From Mesorhizobium sp. ES1-1 (GTDB taxonomy: Bacteria; Pseudomonadota; Alphaproteobacteria; Rhizobiales; Rhizobiaceae), in contig NZ_JAIUGX010000011.1 of NCBI RefSeq assembly GCF_020164785.1, forward strand, positions 124,001 to 188,000: a stretch of DNA of 64,000 bases, given 5' to 3'. Below the pieces are notes generated by a model, which worked only from the letters and a program-made list of their open reading frames with translations, was not told the origin of the DNA and made no database searches. Position 1 is the first letter of the stretch. The number at the start of each line of letters is the position of its first letter. Of this stretch, positions 34,545 through 43,017 are shown one piece after another. The translations under genes and the position numbers were made by a program.

Positions 34545-35426
34545 GTGACTTTCGTGCTCGGTATCGACGGCGGCGGCACAAGCTGCAAGGCGGCGCTGGC
34601 AACGGCGGACGGCACTGTCTTGGCTCGGGCCAAGAGCGGCGCCGCCAATATCCGCACCGATCTCACAGGCGCCCGCGCGAACATCGTCGAGGCCGCGCGG
34701 CAGGCGTTCATCGCCGCTGGACAGCACCCCGAGCAGATCGCGAACACGCCGGCCATTCTCGGTCTCGCCGGCGCCAATGTCGGCACCTACAGGCAACAGC
34801 TCGAAGCCATCCTGCCGTTCAGCGTCAGTCGCGTCGAGACCGATGCTGAAATCGCGCTCGAAGGGGCAGTCGGCTCCGGTGACGGCGCCATGGCGATCCT
34901 CGGCACGGGCACCGCCTATATGGCGCGCAGGAACGGCAGATCGCGCGCCATTGGCGGCTGGGGCTTCCAGGTCGGTGACCAGGGCAGCGGCGCGCGCATT
35001 GGCCGCGACCTGCTCGAACAGACATTGCTTGCCTATGACGGCGTCCGCGAAGGCTCGCCCTTGACCGATGCCATGATGGCAATCTTCCGAAACAATCCGG
35101 AGGACGTGGTGGAATTCACCACCAATGCGAAGCCGGGCGATTTCGGCGGCTTCGCGCCCAAGGTGTTCGAACACGCTGAAAAAGGCGATACCGTCGCCAA
35201 CTGGATCGTCGACCGGGTGGTCGCCGATGTCGAAGCCTCGCTCGGCGCGCTCGACCTCTCCGACAATGCGCCGCTCTGCCTGCTTGGTGGGTTGGCGTCG
35301 CTCTACGCGCCACGCCTGTCGGCACGCTACCGGGCGCTCTTGAAGCAGCCACTCGACGATGCGCTGGGCGGAGCGGTGCAGATGGCTGTCCGTCTGTTTG
35401 CCAGACCAGCGGAGGCGGCTCGATGA
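34545..35426 (+). CDS. N-acetylglucosamine kinase-like BadF/BcrA-type ATPase
   Basis: The 293-aa protein has the actin-like ATPase motifs of the BadF/BcrA and eukaryotic GlcNAc kinase family: LGIDGGGTSCKAALATADG, ILGLAGANVGTYRQ, MAILGTGTAYMARRNG and GWGFQVGDQGSGARIGRDLL. It is expected to phosphorylate GlcNAc (and perhaps MurNAc) with ATP. The start is GTG at 34545, with GAGGAG 7 bases upstream. It overlaps the GntR gene by 4 bases (ATGA) and begins the operon kinase-gntR-deaminase-nagA. Confidence 0.87.
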   Translation: MTFVLGIDGGGTSCKAALATADGTVLARAKSGAANIRTDLTGARANIVEAARQAFIAAGQHPEQIANTPAILGLAGANVGTYRQQLEAILPFSVSRVETDAEIALEGAVGSGDGAMAILGTGTAYMARRNGRSRAIGGWGFQVGDQGSGARIGRDLLEQTLLAYDGVREGSPLTDAMMAIFRNNPEDVVEFTTNAKPGDFGGFAPKVFEHAEKGDTVANWIVDRVVADVEASLGALDLSDNAPLCLLGGLASLYAPRLSARYRALLKQPLDDALGGAVQMAVRLFARPAEAAR

Positions 35427-36205
35427 GCGATGCCGCCGAGCAGATCTTCGCCACGCTGAAACAATCCTCGCAAAGCGGCGCGCCGCTTTACCTGCAGCTT
35501 CGCAAGAGCATAGAGGATGCCGTCAATCGCGGCCTGATCGGCCCGGGCGACGCGCTGCCCTCCGAGCGCGACATCGCCAGCAAGGCCGATATTTCGCGGG
35601 TCACCGTGCGCAAGGCGGTTCAGGACCTGGTCAAGGGCGGCATACTGGTGCAACGCCATGGCTCCGGCACCTTCGTGGCGCCGCGCATGGAGCGTGTCGA
35701 GCAATCGCTGTCGCTGCTGACCTCTTTCACCGAGGACATGGCGCGGCGCGGAATGGCGGTGCGGTCGACCTGGCTGGACCGCGGCCTCTACGCGCCCTCG
35801 CCCGACGAGATGATGGTGCTCGGCCTGTCGTCCAACGAACTGGTGGCGCGCGTGGCGCGCCTGCGCATCGCCAACGACACGCCGCTGGCGATCGAACGCG
35901 CCTCGCTGTCGGCCAGCGTCCTGCCCGATCCTGACGGCATCGGTTCTTCGCTCTATGCGGCGCTGCAGCTGATCGGCAACCGGCCGGTACGGGCGGTGCA
36001 GCGCATTTCCGCCGCCAATCTGGGTGAGAGCGACGCGCGCCTGCTGGAGGTCCCGTCCGGCAGCGCCGGTTTGCATATCGAGCGCATTTCCTATCTGGCG
36101 AGCGGCAAGGTGATCGAGTTTACCCGCTCCATCTACAGGGGCGATGCGTACGACTTCGTCGCCGAATTGCGGCTGACGGGGCCAGGCGACGAGGGCCGAT
36201 CATGA
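35423..36205 (+). CDS. GntR-family (HutC subfamily) transcriptional regulator
   Basis: The 260-aa protein has a GntR winged helix at about residues 20-90 (PLYLQLRKSIEDAVNRGLIG, LPSERDIASKADISRVTVRK, RHGSGTFVAPR) and a UTRA ligand domain (FTEDMARRGM, RLRIANDTPLAIERASLS, GKVIEFTRSIYRGDAYDF). UTRA domains of NagR/NagQ-type proteins bind GlcNAc 6-phosphate or GlcN 6-phosphate. It overlaps both neighbours by 4 bases. It probably represses its own operon and murQ through the TGGTAT pairs. Confidence 0.9.
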   Translation: MSDAAEQIFATLKQSSQSGAPLYLQLRKSIEDAVNRGLIGPGDALPSERDIASKADISRVTVRKAVQDLVKGGILVQRHGSGTFVAPRMERVEQSLSLLTSFTEDMARRGMAVRSTWLDRGLYAPSPDEMMVLGLSSNELVARVARLRIANDTPLAIERASLSASVLPDPDGIGSSLYAALQLIGNRPVRAVQRISAANLGESDARLLEVPSGSAGLHIERISYLASGKVIEFTRSIYRGDAYDFVAELRLTGPGDEGRS

Positions 36206-37242
36206 GCACAGTAACGAACATCACCCATATGCGGCGCGAGATCGAGGAGATCCCACAAGCCGTCGCCCGCCTACTCGACGGCTCGGGCGCCGTGCTGGCC
36301 GAGGCCGGGCGCGGCATCCGCCAACGCGATCCGCATTTTATCGTTACGGTGGCGCGCGGCTCGTCCGATCATGCCGCCACCTTCATGAAGTATGCCGTCG
36401 AGCTGACCGCCGGCCTGGCCGTTGCCTCGGTCGGTCCGTCCATTGCCTCCATCTATGGCAAGAAGCTCCGGCTCGGCGGCTCCGCCTGCCTGGCAATCTC
36501 GCAGTCGGGCAAGAGCCCCGATATCGTCGCGATGGCTGAAGCCGCACGTGCCGGCGGCGCACTGACCGTCGCCATCACCAACAATGCCGATTCGCCGCTG
36601 GCGCGCGCCTCGGATCATGCGATCGACATTCTGGCCGGGCCCGAACGCAGTGTCGCGGCGACCAAGACCTTCATCAATTCCGCGGTTGCGGGCCTCGCCC
36701 TGATGGCGCATTCCACAGGCGACGATGCCTTGCTTGCTGCGCTTGACCGATTGCCGGAGCATTTCGGAAGCGCGATCGCCTGCGACTGGATGAGCGTGCT
36801 CGCCGCGACTATCGAGAAGCAGCAGTCGCTCTTCATCCTCGGCCGCGGCCCGTCCGCGGCGATGGCCAATGAGGCCGCGCTGAAATTCAAGGAGACATGC
36901 GGCATGCATGCCGAGGCCTACAGCGCCGCCGAAGTCATGCATGGCCCGCTGGCGCTGATCGGCCCGGATTTCCCGGTGCTGGCGCTGGCCGCCCGCGATG
37001 CGTCGGAGCCGTCCGTCGCCGAAGCCGCCGACAGGCTGGCGGACAAGGGCGCGCCGGTGTTCGTGACTTCGGCACTCTCCGATCGCGCGGTTCGCCTGCC
37101 TCACGTCGCCACCGGCCACCCGCTGACCGATCCGCTGGCGCTCATCGTCTCCTTCTACATGTTCGTCGAGGCCTTTGCCCGCCATCGCGGCCTCGACCCC
37201 GACACCCCGCCCAATCTCCGTAAGGTCACGGAGACGGTATGA
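36202..37242 (+). CDS. SIS-domain glucosamine-6-phosphate deaminase (NagB-II type)
   Basis: The 346-aa protein contains two SIS domains like the isomerase half of GlmS but no glutaminase domain. Key stretches are VTVARGSSDHAATFMKYAVE, CLAISQSGKSPDIVAMAEAA, GPERSVAATKTFINS, FILGRGPSAAMANEAALKFK and AYSAAEVMHGPLALI. In nag operons without classical nagB this family (NagB-II) deaminates GlcN 6-phosphate to fructose 6-phosphate. Its place between gntR and nagA supports that. ATG overlaps the gntR stop and its own stop overlaps nagA. Confidence 0.87.
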   Translation: MSTVTNITHMRREIEEIPQAVARLLDGSGAVLAEAGRGIRQRDPHFIVTVARGSSDHAATFMKYAVELTAGLAVASVGPSIASIYGKKLRLGGSACLAISQSGKSPDIVAMAEAARAGGALTVAITNNADSPLARASDHAIDILAGPERSVAATKTFINSAVAGLALMAHSTGDDALLAALDRLPEHFGSAIACDWMSVLAATIEKQQSLFILGRGPSAAMANEAALKFKETCGMHAEAYSAAEVMHGPLALIGPDFPVLALAARDASEPSVAEAADRLADKGAPVFVTSALSDRAVRLPHVATGHPLTDPLALIVSFYMFVEAFARHRGLDPDTPPNLRKVTETV

Positions 37243-38411
37243 GCGATCGCTTTGCCCTGACCGGCGCCAGGATCTTCGATGGCGACGACTGGCACGAGGA
37301 CCACGCGCTCGTCGTGCGCGACGGCCTCGTCGAGGCCATATTGCCCACGGGCGCCATGCCTTCCGACATTGGCGCTGTCGACATGGGCGGCGGCATGCTG
37401 GCGCCGGGGTTCGTCGACATCCAGGTCAATGGCGGCGGCGGGGTGATGCTCAACGATCATCCCGATGCCGCCTCGATCGAAACCATCTGCAGGGCGCACG
37501 CGCCTTTCGGCACGACGGCGCTGCTGGTGACGCTGATCACCGACACGCCGGAAATCACAGCCGCCGCCGTCGCCGCCGGCGAAGAAGCCACCTCGCGGCG
37601 GGTGCCGGGTTTCCTCGGCCTCCATCTCGAGGGGCCGCATCTGTCGATCGCCCGCAAGGGTGCGCATGATCCGGCGCTGATCCGGCCGATGCTCGACGCC
37701 GACCAGGCGGCGCTTATCGCGGCGCGCCAAAAACTGCCGGTGCTGCTCACCACCGTGGCACCGGAATCCGTCGACCCGCAGCGCGTTTCGGCATTGACCG
37801 AGGCCGGCGTCATCGTCAGCCTCGGCCATTCGGACAGCGGCTACGCCGTTGCAACCACCTTCGCCGCAGCCGGCGCCAGCGTGGTCACGCATCTGTTCAA
37901 CGCGATGAGCCAGATCGGCAACCGCGAGCCGGGCCTGGCCGGTGCGGCCATCGACATCGGCGCCTTCTTCGCCGGGCTGATCGCTGACGGCATCCATGTG
38001 GACCCCGCCACCATCAGGATCGCGCTCAGCGCCAAGCAGGGACCGGGCAAGATCGTGCTGGTCACCGACGCCATGGCGACCATCGGCACCGACATGACTG
38101 CGTTCACGTTGAACGGCCGCACCATTTACCGCAAGGAGGGGAGTCTCAGGCTTGCCGACGGCACGCTGGCGGGCGCCGATCTGGACATGATCTCGGCCGT
38201 TCGATACGTCCATCGGGTCATCGGGCTGGACCTGTCGGAAGTGTTGCGCATGGCTTCGCTCTATCCCGCGCAAGCCATCGGTCAGTCGCACAGGCTGGGC
38301 CGCTTCGCCAATGGCACGGCGGCCGATATCGTCGCGTTGTCGGATGGTCTCGACATAAGCAGCGTCTGGATCGGCGGCAAAAAGGTTTTCGGGGTCAACG
38401 CCTCAAGCTAG
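37239..38411 (+). CDS. nagA: N-acetylglucosamine-6-phosphate deacetylase
   Basis: The 390-aa amidohydrolase has PGFVDIQVNGGGGVMLND, the metal site LGLHLEGPHLSIARKGAHDP, SLGHSDSGYAVATTFAAAGA, VTHLFNAMSQIGNREPGLAG and LVTDAMATIGTDM, with DLDMISAVRYVH at the end, as in NagA. It removes acetate from GlcNAc 6-phosphate, feeding NagB-II. It overlaps the preceding gene by 4 bases. With murQ, the kinase and NagB-II it completes a route from cell-wall amino sugars to fructose 6-phosphate. Confidence 0.93.
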   Translation: MSDRFALTGARIFDGDDWHEDHALVVRDGLVEAILPTGAMPSDIGAVDMGGGMLAPGFVDIQVNGGGGVMLNDHPDAASIETICRAHAPFGTTALLVTLITDTPEITAAAVAAGEEATSRRVPGFLGLHLEGPHLSIARKGAHDPALIRPMLDADQAALIAARQKLPVLLTTVAPESVDPQRVSALTEAGVIVSLGHSDSGYAVATTFAAAGASVVTHLFNAMSQIGNREPGLAGAAIDIGAFFAGLIADGIHVDPATIRIALSAKQGPGKIVLVTDAMATIGTDMTAFTLNGRTIYRKEGSLRLADGTLAGADLDMISAVRYVHRVIGLDLSEVLRMASLYPAQAIGQSHRLGRFANGTAADIVALSDGLDISSVWIGGKKVFGVNASS

Positions 38412-38508
38412 AACGACCAAGATGCAGGATCGCTTTGGGCGGGCTGCCGTGCGTTCAGTCAAGCGAACGCCATGAAACCTTTTGATTTCGAGGCCGTTGT
38501 CGGGACGC

Positions 38509-40602
38509 ATGTCCGACGCGAAACCCAGGTCGAAACCGGCCGATGCCCGCAAGCGGCGCGGCCCTGGCAAGCCGCGCCAGACCAAGGCGCGACGGACAGC
38601 GCCAGCCGACAAGACATCGCGCGACGCGGCCACGCCGAAGAAGAACCGGGACGACAAGAAGGCAGTGGCCTCAGAGGCCGTGGCCGCCGGAGCAGCGGCG
38701 TCCGAAGTCATTGGCGAGGCTCCGCCGCCGGACGTCGTCGAACCGGATTCGAAATTGACGCCCGAGCAGGCCGAACAGGCGCGCAAGAAATATCTGTTGC
38801 GGCGGTTCTGGACCAGCGGGCGCGGCTATTGGAGCCGGCATGGCGACAAGCTGTCCTGGCCGCTGACGATCGGCCTGCTGGTCCTGATTTGCGTCAATGT
38901 CGGTTTCCAGTACGGGATCAATGTCTGGAACCGCAACATATTCGATGCCATCGAAAAGCGCGACGCCCATACGGTCTATTTCCTGAGCGCCGTGTTCGTG
39001 CCTCTCGTGCTCGGCAGCATGAGCCTTGTCGTGGCGCAGGTCTATCTGCGCATGACCATGCAGCGCCGCTGGCGCGCCTGGCTGACCACGTCGGTCGTCG
39101 CGCGCTGGCTCGCCAATGGCCGCTATTATCAGCTCAACCTGGTCAAGGGCGACCATGAGAATCCGGAGGCCCGCATCTCGGAGGATCTTCGCGTCGCCAC
39201 CGAATCGCCGGTCGATTTCGTCGCCGGGGTCATCAACGCTTTTCTCTCGGCCTCGACCTTCATCGTCGTGCTGTGGACCATCGGCGGTGCACTGAGCTTC
39301 ACCTTGGCGGGCTCGACCTTCACCGTGCCGGGCTTCCTTGTCATCACCGCCGTCATCTATGCCGCGATCACCTCGACCTCCATGTTCCTCATCGGCCGCG
39401 ATTTTGTCGCGCTCTCCGAAAAGAAGAACCAGGCGGAAGCGGAATTCCGCTACGTGCTGACGCGGGTGCGGGAAAACGGCGAGAGCATCGCGCTTCTGGG
39501 CGGCGAAGAGGAGGAAAGGAGCGGCATCGACAAGACCTTTGGCGGCGTGCTCAGGCAATGGGCGCGGCTGACCGGCCAGCACATGCGTACGGCGGTGGTC
39601 TCGCAAGGTTCGAGCCTGTTCGCCCCGGTCGTGCCGGTTCTCCTGTGCGCGCCGAAGTTTCTCGATGGGTCGATGTCGCTCGGGCAGGTCATGCAGGCGG
39701 CTTCCGCCTTCGCCATCGTGCAGGGCGCGTTCGGCTGGCTGGTCGACAACTATCCGCGGCTGGCCGACTGGAACGCCTCGGCCCGGCGCATCGCATCGCT
39801 GATGATGTCGCTCGACGGGCTGGAACGCGCCGAAAAAAGCAATGATCTGGGGCGGATCCGTCATGGCCAGACCGAGGGCGATGCGATGCTCTCCCTCGAC
39901 GATCTGTCCGTGACGCTCGACGACGGCACTGCGGTGGTCAAAGAGACCGAAGTCGTGGTGGAACCGGGCGAGCGCCTGATGGTTTCAGGCGAATCAGGCT
40001 CGGGAAAGTCGACGCTGGTGCGGGCGATCGCCGGCCTGTGGCCATGGGGAAGCGGCGGCGTCGATTTCCATCCCGACCGCCGATTGTTCATGCTGCCGCA
40101 ACGGCCGTATGTCCCTTCGGGCACGCTGCGCCGCGTCGTCGCCTATCCGGCGGCCGCCGACAGCTGGAGTGTGGAGCAGATCAAGGCAGCTCTCGACAAG
40201 GTCGGCCTGCGCCATCTCGCCGGACAGATCGAGGACGACGCTCCTTGGGATCAGACCTTGTCGGGTGGCGAGAAGCAGCGGGTGGCCTTCGCGCGCCTCT
40301 TGCTGCACCGCCCGGATATCGTGGTGCTGGACGAGGCGACGTCGGCGCTCGACGAAAAGAGCCAGGATCAGATGATGGAAACGGTGATCCGCGACCTGCC
40401 TGAAGTCACCATCGTCAGCGTGGCTCACCGCGCCGAGCTTGAGGCGTTCCACACACGCAAAATCACGCTCGAGCGGCGGCAGGGCGGCGCGAAACTGGTC
40501 AGCGATATCGACCTCGAGCCGCGCAAGCACAGACGCAACATGCTGCAACGCGCCTTGTGGGGCTCCAGCAAGGGAGCCGAAAGCCCGCGCAAGCCCAAGT
40601 GA
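38509..40602 (+). CDS. SbmA/BacA-related ABC transporter, fused permease-ATPase
   Basis: The 697-aa protein begins with about 90 residues rich in Lys, Arg, Ala and Pro, predicted disordered and cytoplasmic. A membrane domain of the ABC_membrane_2/SbmA-BacA type follows (WPLTIGLLVLICVNVGFQYG, INVWNRNIFDAIEKRDAHTV, MTMQRRWRAWLTTSVVARWL, VKGDHENPEARISEDLRVAT). The ATPase has Walker A (SGESGSGKSTLVRAI), LSGGEKQRVAFARLL and IVVLDEATSALD. Relatives include YddA and rhizobial BclA, linked to peptide uptake and very-long-chain lipid A. ATG at 38509 is the first after a run of alternative codons and has no strong ribosome site. Confidence 0.85.
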   Translation: MSDAKPRSKPADARKRRGPGKPRQTKARRTAPADKTSRDAATPKKNRDDKKAVASEAVAAGAAASEVIGEAPPPDVVEPDSKLTPEQAEQARKKYLLRRFWTSGRGYWSRHGDKLSWPLTIGLLVLICVNVGFQYGINVWNRNIFDAIEKRDAHTVYFLSAVFVPLVLGSMSLVVAQVYLRMTMQRRWRAWLTTSVVARWLANGRYYQLNLVKGDHENPEARISEDLRVATESPVDFVAGVINAFLSASTFIVVLWTIGGALSFTLAGSTFTVPGFLVITAVIYAAITSTSMFLIGRDFVALSEKKNQAEAEFRYVLTRVRENGESIALLGGEEEERSGIDKTFGGVLRQWARLTGQHMRTAVVSQGSSLFAPVVPVLLCAPKFLDGSMSLGQVMQAASAFAIVQGAFGWLVDNYPRLADWNASARRIASLMMSLDGLERAEKSNDLGRIRHGQTEGDAMLSLDDLSVTLDDGTAVVKETEVVVEPGERLMVSGESGSGKSTLVRAIAGLWPWGSGGVDFHPDRRLFMLPQRPYVPSGTLRRVVAYPAAADSWSVEQIKAALDKVGLRHLAGQIEDDAPWDQTLSGGEKQRVAFARLLLHRPDIVVLDEATSALDEKSQDQMMETVIRDLPEVTIVSVAHRAELEAFHTRKITLERRQGGAKLVSDIDLEPRKHRRNMLQRALWGSSKGAESPRKPK

Positions 40603-40641
40603 AGCGATGCCTTTCCAGGGATCGTATCTCCGGATGCATTC

Positions 40642-42156
40642 TCAGGACGCGTAAAGATCCCTATAGGTCTCGCGCAAGAGATTCTTCTGCACCTTGCCCA
40701 TGGTGTTGCGCGGCAGTTCGTCGACAAAGATCACCCGCTTCGGGTGCTTGTACCTCGCCACGCGTTCGGCGATGGCGCTGAGGATTTCGGCGGCGGTGAT
40801 GGCCGAAGCCGGCGTGCGCACGACGATTGCGGTCACCCCCTCGCCGAAATCCGGATGTGCAACGCCGATGACGGCGCTTTCCATGACCCCTTCAAGCGCA
40901 TCGATCTCGCTTTCGAGCTCCTTCGGATAGATGTTGTAGCCGCCCGAAATGATGAGATCCTTGCCGCGCCCGACGATGTGGACATAGCCGTCCGCGTCGA
41001 CGCGGCCGAGATCGCCGGTGACGAAGAAGCCGTCGGCGCGGAATTCGGCCTTGGTCTTTTCCGGCATCCGCCAATAGCCGCCGAACACGTTGGGTCCGCT
41101 GATCTCGATCATGCCGATCTCGCCTTGCGCCAAGGGCTCGCCACTCTCGGGATCCGCGATGCGGAGCGCGACCCCCGGCAAGGCGAAGCCGACCGTGCCG
41201 GCTCGCCGTTCCCCCTCATAGGGGTTGGACGTGTTCATATTGGTCTCGGTCATGCCATAGCGTTCGAGGATGGCGTGGCCGGTCCGCTCACGCCAGGCCT
41301 TGTGCGTCTCGGCCAGCAGCGGCGCCGACCCGGACACGAACAGGCGGATGTTTTTCGCCGCCTGGCGGTCGAGACCCTGCTGCCGCAGCAGACGCACATA
41401 GAAGGTCGGCACGCCCATCAGCGCGGTAGCGCGCGGCAGGAGCGAGACGATGCGGGTTGGATCGAACTTCTGCTCGAACAGCATAGAAGCGCCGGCCATC
41501 AGGACGACGTTGGTGGCGACGAACAGGCCGTGGGTGTGGAAAATCGGCAGCGCGTGGATGAGCACGTCGTCGCGGGTGAACCGCCAGTGATCGACCAGCA
41601 CCCGCGCATTGGAGGCGAGGTTCTCGTGGCTGAGCATGGCGCCCTTCGAACGGCCGGTCGTGCCCGAGGTATAGAGGATCGCCGCGAGATCCTCGGGGCC
41701 GCGCGCGACGTCGTGGAAGCCCGAGGGCAGCCGCGACGCCTGTTCCGTCAACGAGCCGTGGCCGCTGCCGTTCAGCGTTACGGTCACGGCGCCGGATTTC
41801 TCCGCTAGCGCAGCGATCTCCGTTGCCTTGGCCGGATCGCAAACCACCAGCCGTGGCTCGGCGTCGCCGAAGAAATACTCCAGTTCGGTCAGCGTGTAGG
41901 CGGTGTTGAGCGGCAGGAAGACGGCGCCGGCACGCAGGCAGGCGAGATAGAGCAGCAGAGCCTCGGGGCTCTTGTCGACCTGGACGGCGACGCGATCGCC
42001 CGGTCTGACATGCAGCTGCAGCAGGGCATGAGCGAATTGAGCCGACCGCGCCAGCATGTCGCCATAGGTCAGGCGCCGTCCATCGTCGGCTTCCAGCAGA
42101 AGACGCTCCTGGGCAGGCATGCGAGAGCGGAAAGCGTCGAACAGGTGATTGCTCAT
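40642..42156 (-). CDS. matB: Malonyl-CoA synthase (AMP-forming ligase)
   Basis: The 504-aa protein has the adenylate-forming motifs LAAILYTSGTTGRSKGAMLS, VSGSAPLLAETHKAWRERTG, ILERYGMTETNMNTSNPYEG, FVTGDLGRVDADGYVHIVGR and the catalytic Lys region PRNTMGKVQKNLLRETY. The RYGMTETNMNTSNPYEGERR segment is characteristic of MatB, which makes malonyl-CoA from malonate, CoA and ATP. matA and matC are not adjacent. rpe ends 18 bases upstream on the same strand. Confidence 0.88.
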   Translation of the reverse strand: MSNHLFDAFRSRMPAQERLLLEADDGRRLTYGDMLARSAQFAHALLQLHVRPGDRVAVQVDKSPEALLLYLACLRAGAVFLPLNTAYTLTELEYFFGDAEPRLVVCDPAKATEIAALAEKSGAVTVTLNGSGHGSLTEQASRLPSGFHDVARGPEDLAAILYTSGTTGRSKGAMLSHENLASNARVLVDHWRFTRDDVLIHALPIFHTHGLFVATNVVLMAGASMLFEQKFDPTRIVSLLPRATALMGVPTFYVRLLRQQGLDRQAAKNIRLFVSGSAPLLAETHKAWRERTGHAILERYGMTETNMNTSNPYEGERRAGTVGFALPGVALRIADPESGEPLAQGEIGMIEISGPNVFGGYWRMPEKTKAEFRADGFFVTGDLGRVDADGYVHIVGRGKDLIISGGYNIYPKELESEIDALEGVMESAVIGVAHPDFGEGVTAIVVRTPASAITAAEILSAIAERVARYKHPKRVIFVDELPRNTMGKVQKNLLRETYRDLYAS

Positions 42157-42174
42157 CTCGCCCTCGCTCTGCCC

Positions 42175-42852
42175 TCAGCGGGCATTACTGTCGGCCGCCG
42201 ACCTGATGGCGTCGATGTTTGCGCGATAGGCCTCGACACTGCCGCCCTTGAAGATGGCGGCGCCGGCGACCAGGACGTTCGCCCCGGCAGCCGTGACCAG
42301 CGGCGCGGTCTCGGGCGAAACGCCGCCGTCGATCTCGATATGGATGGGACGATCGCCGATCAGCGCCTTGACCCGCTTAACCTTGTCGACGATGCCCGGA
42401 ATGAAGGCCTGACCGCCGAAGCCCGGATTGACGGTCATGATCAGGATCAGGTCGAGCCGGTCGAGCACATATTCGATGGCGCTTTCGGGCGTTGCCGGAT
42501 TGAGCGACACACCCGCCTTCTTGCCAAGGTTCCTGATCGTCTGCAGCGAGCGGTCGAGATGCGGCCCGGCCTCGGCATGCACGCTCATGCCGTCGCAGCC
42601 GGCCTCGGCGAAGGCGGCCAGGTAGGGGTCGGCCGGAGCAATCATCAGATGGCAGTCGAAAAAGGCCTTGGTGCGGTTGCGGATCGCCTTGATCACCGGC
42701 GGACCGAAGGTGATGTTGGGCACGAAATGGCCATCCATCACGTCGAGATGCACCCAGTCGGCTCCCGCCGCCACCACAGCCTCGACCTCGTCGCCGAGCC
42801 TGGAAAAGTCCGACGCCAGCACCGATGGTGCGATCAGGGTCTGCTTGCTCAT
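42175..42852 (-). CDS. rpe: Ribulose-phosphate 3-epimerase
   Basis: The 225-aa TIM-barrel protein has APSVLASDFSRLGDEVEAV, WVHLDVMDGHFVPNITFGPP, FDCHLMIAPADPYL, LILIMTVNPGFGGQAFIPGI and IEIDGGVSPETAPLVTAAGA, which hold the metal and catalytic residues of Rpe. It interconverts ribulose 5-phosphate and xylulose 5-phosphate in the pentose phosphate pathway. It is immediately upstream of matB on the minus strand. Confidence 0.94.
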   Translation of the reverse strand: MSKQTLIAPSVLASDFSRLGDEVEAVVAAGADWVHLDVMDGHFVPNITFGPPVIKAIRNRTKAFFDCHLMIAPADPYLAAFAEAGCDGMSVHAEAGPHLDRSLQTIRNLGKKAGVSLNPATPESAIEYVLDRLDLILIMTVNPGFGGQAFIPGIVDKVKRVKALIGDRPIHIEIDGGVSPETAPLVTAAGANVLVAGAAIFKGGSVEAYRANIDAIRSAADSNAR

Positions 42853-42961
42853 CTCGCGGCCTTTCCGGGCGCGCCTTGCGTGACCGCTCGCCCTCGACCG
42901 ACTGCCTAATGCGCGGCGGGGAACTTGTCGAGAGTGCGAACTCGACCGCTCTACAGGGGGT

Positions 42962-42991
42962 AGAGAAAACCCGCCGGATTGCTCCAGCGGG
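42962..42991 (-). terminator. Rho-independent terminator of the secreted-protein operon
   Basis: On the minus strand CCCGCTGGA pairs with TCCGGCGGG around a GCAA tetraloop, followed by TTTTCTCT. It starts 26 bases after the stop of the 1253-aa gene. Confidence 0.8.
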
Positions 42992-43017
42992 CTCCCTTTC
43001 GGATGTTGCGCAGATGG

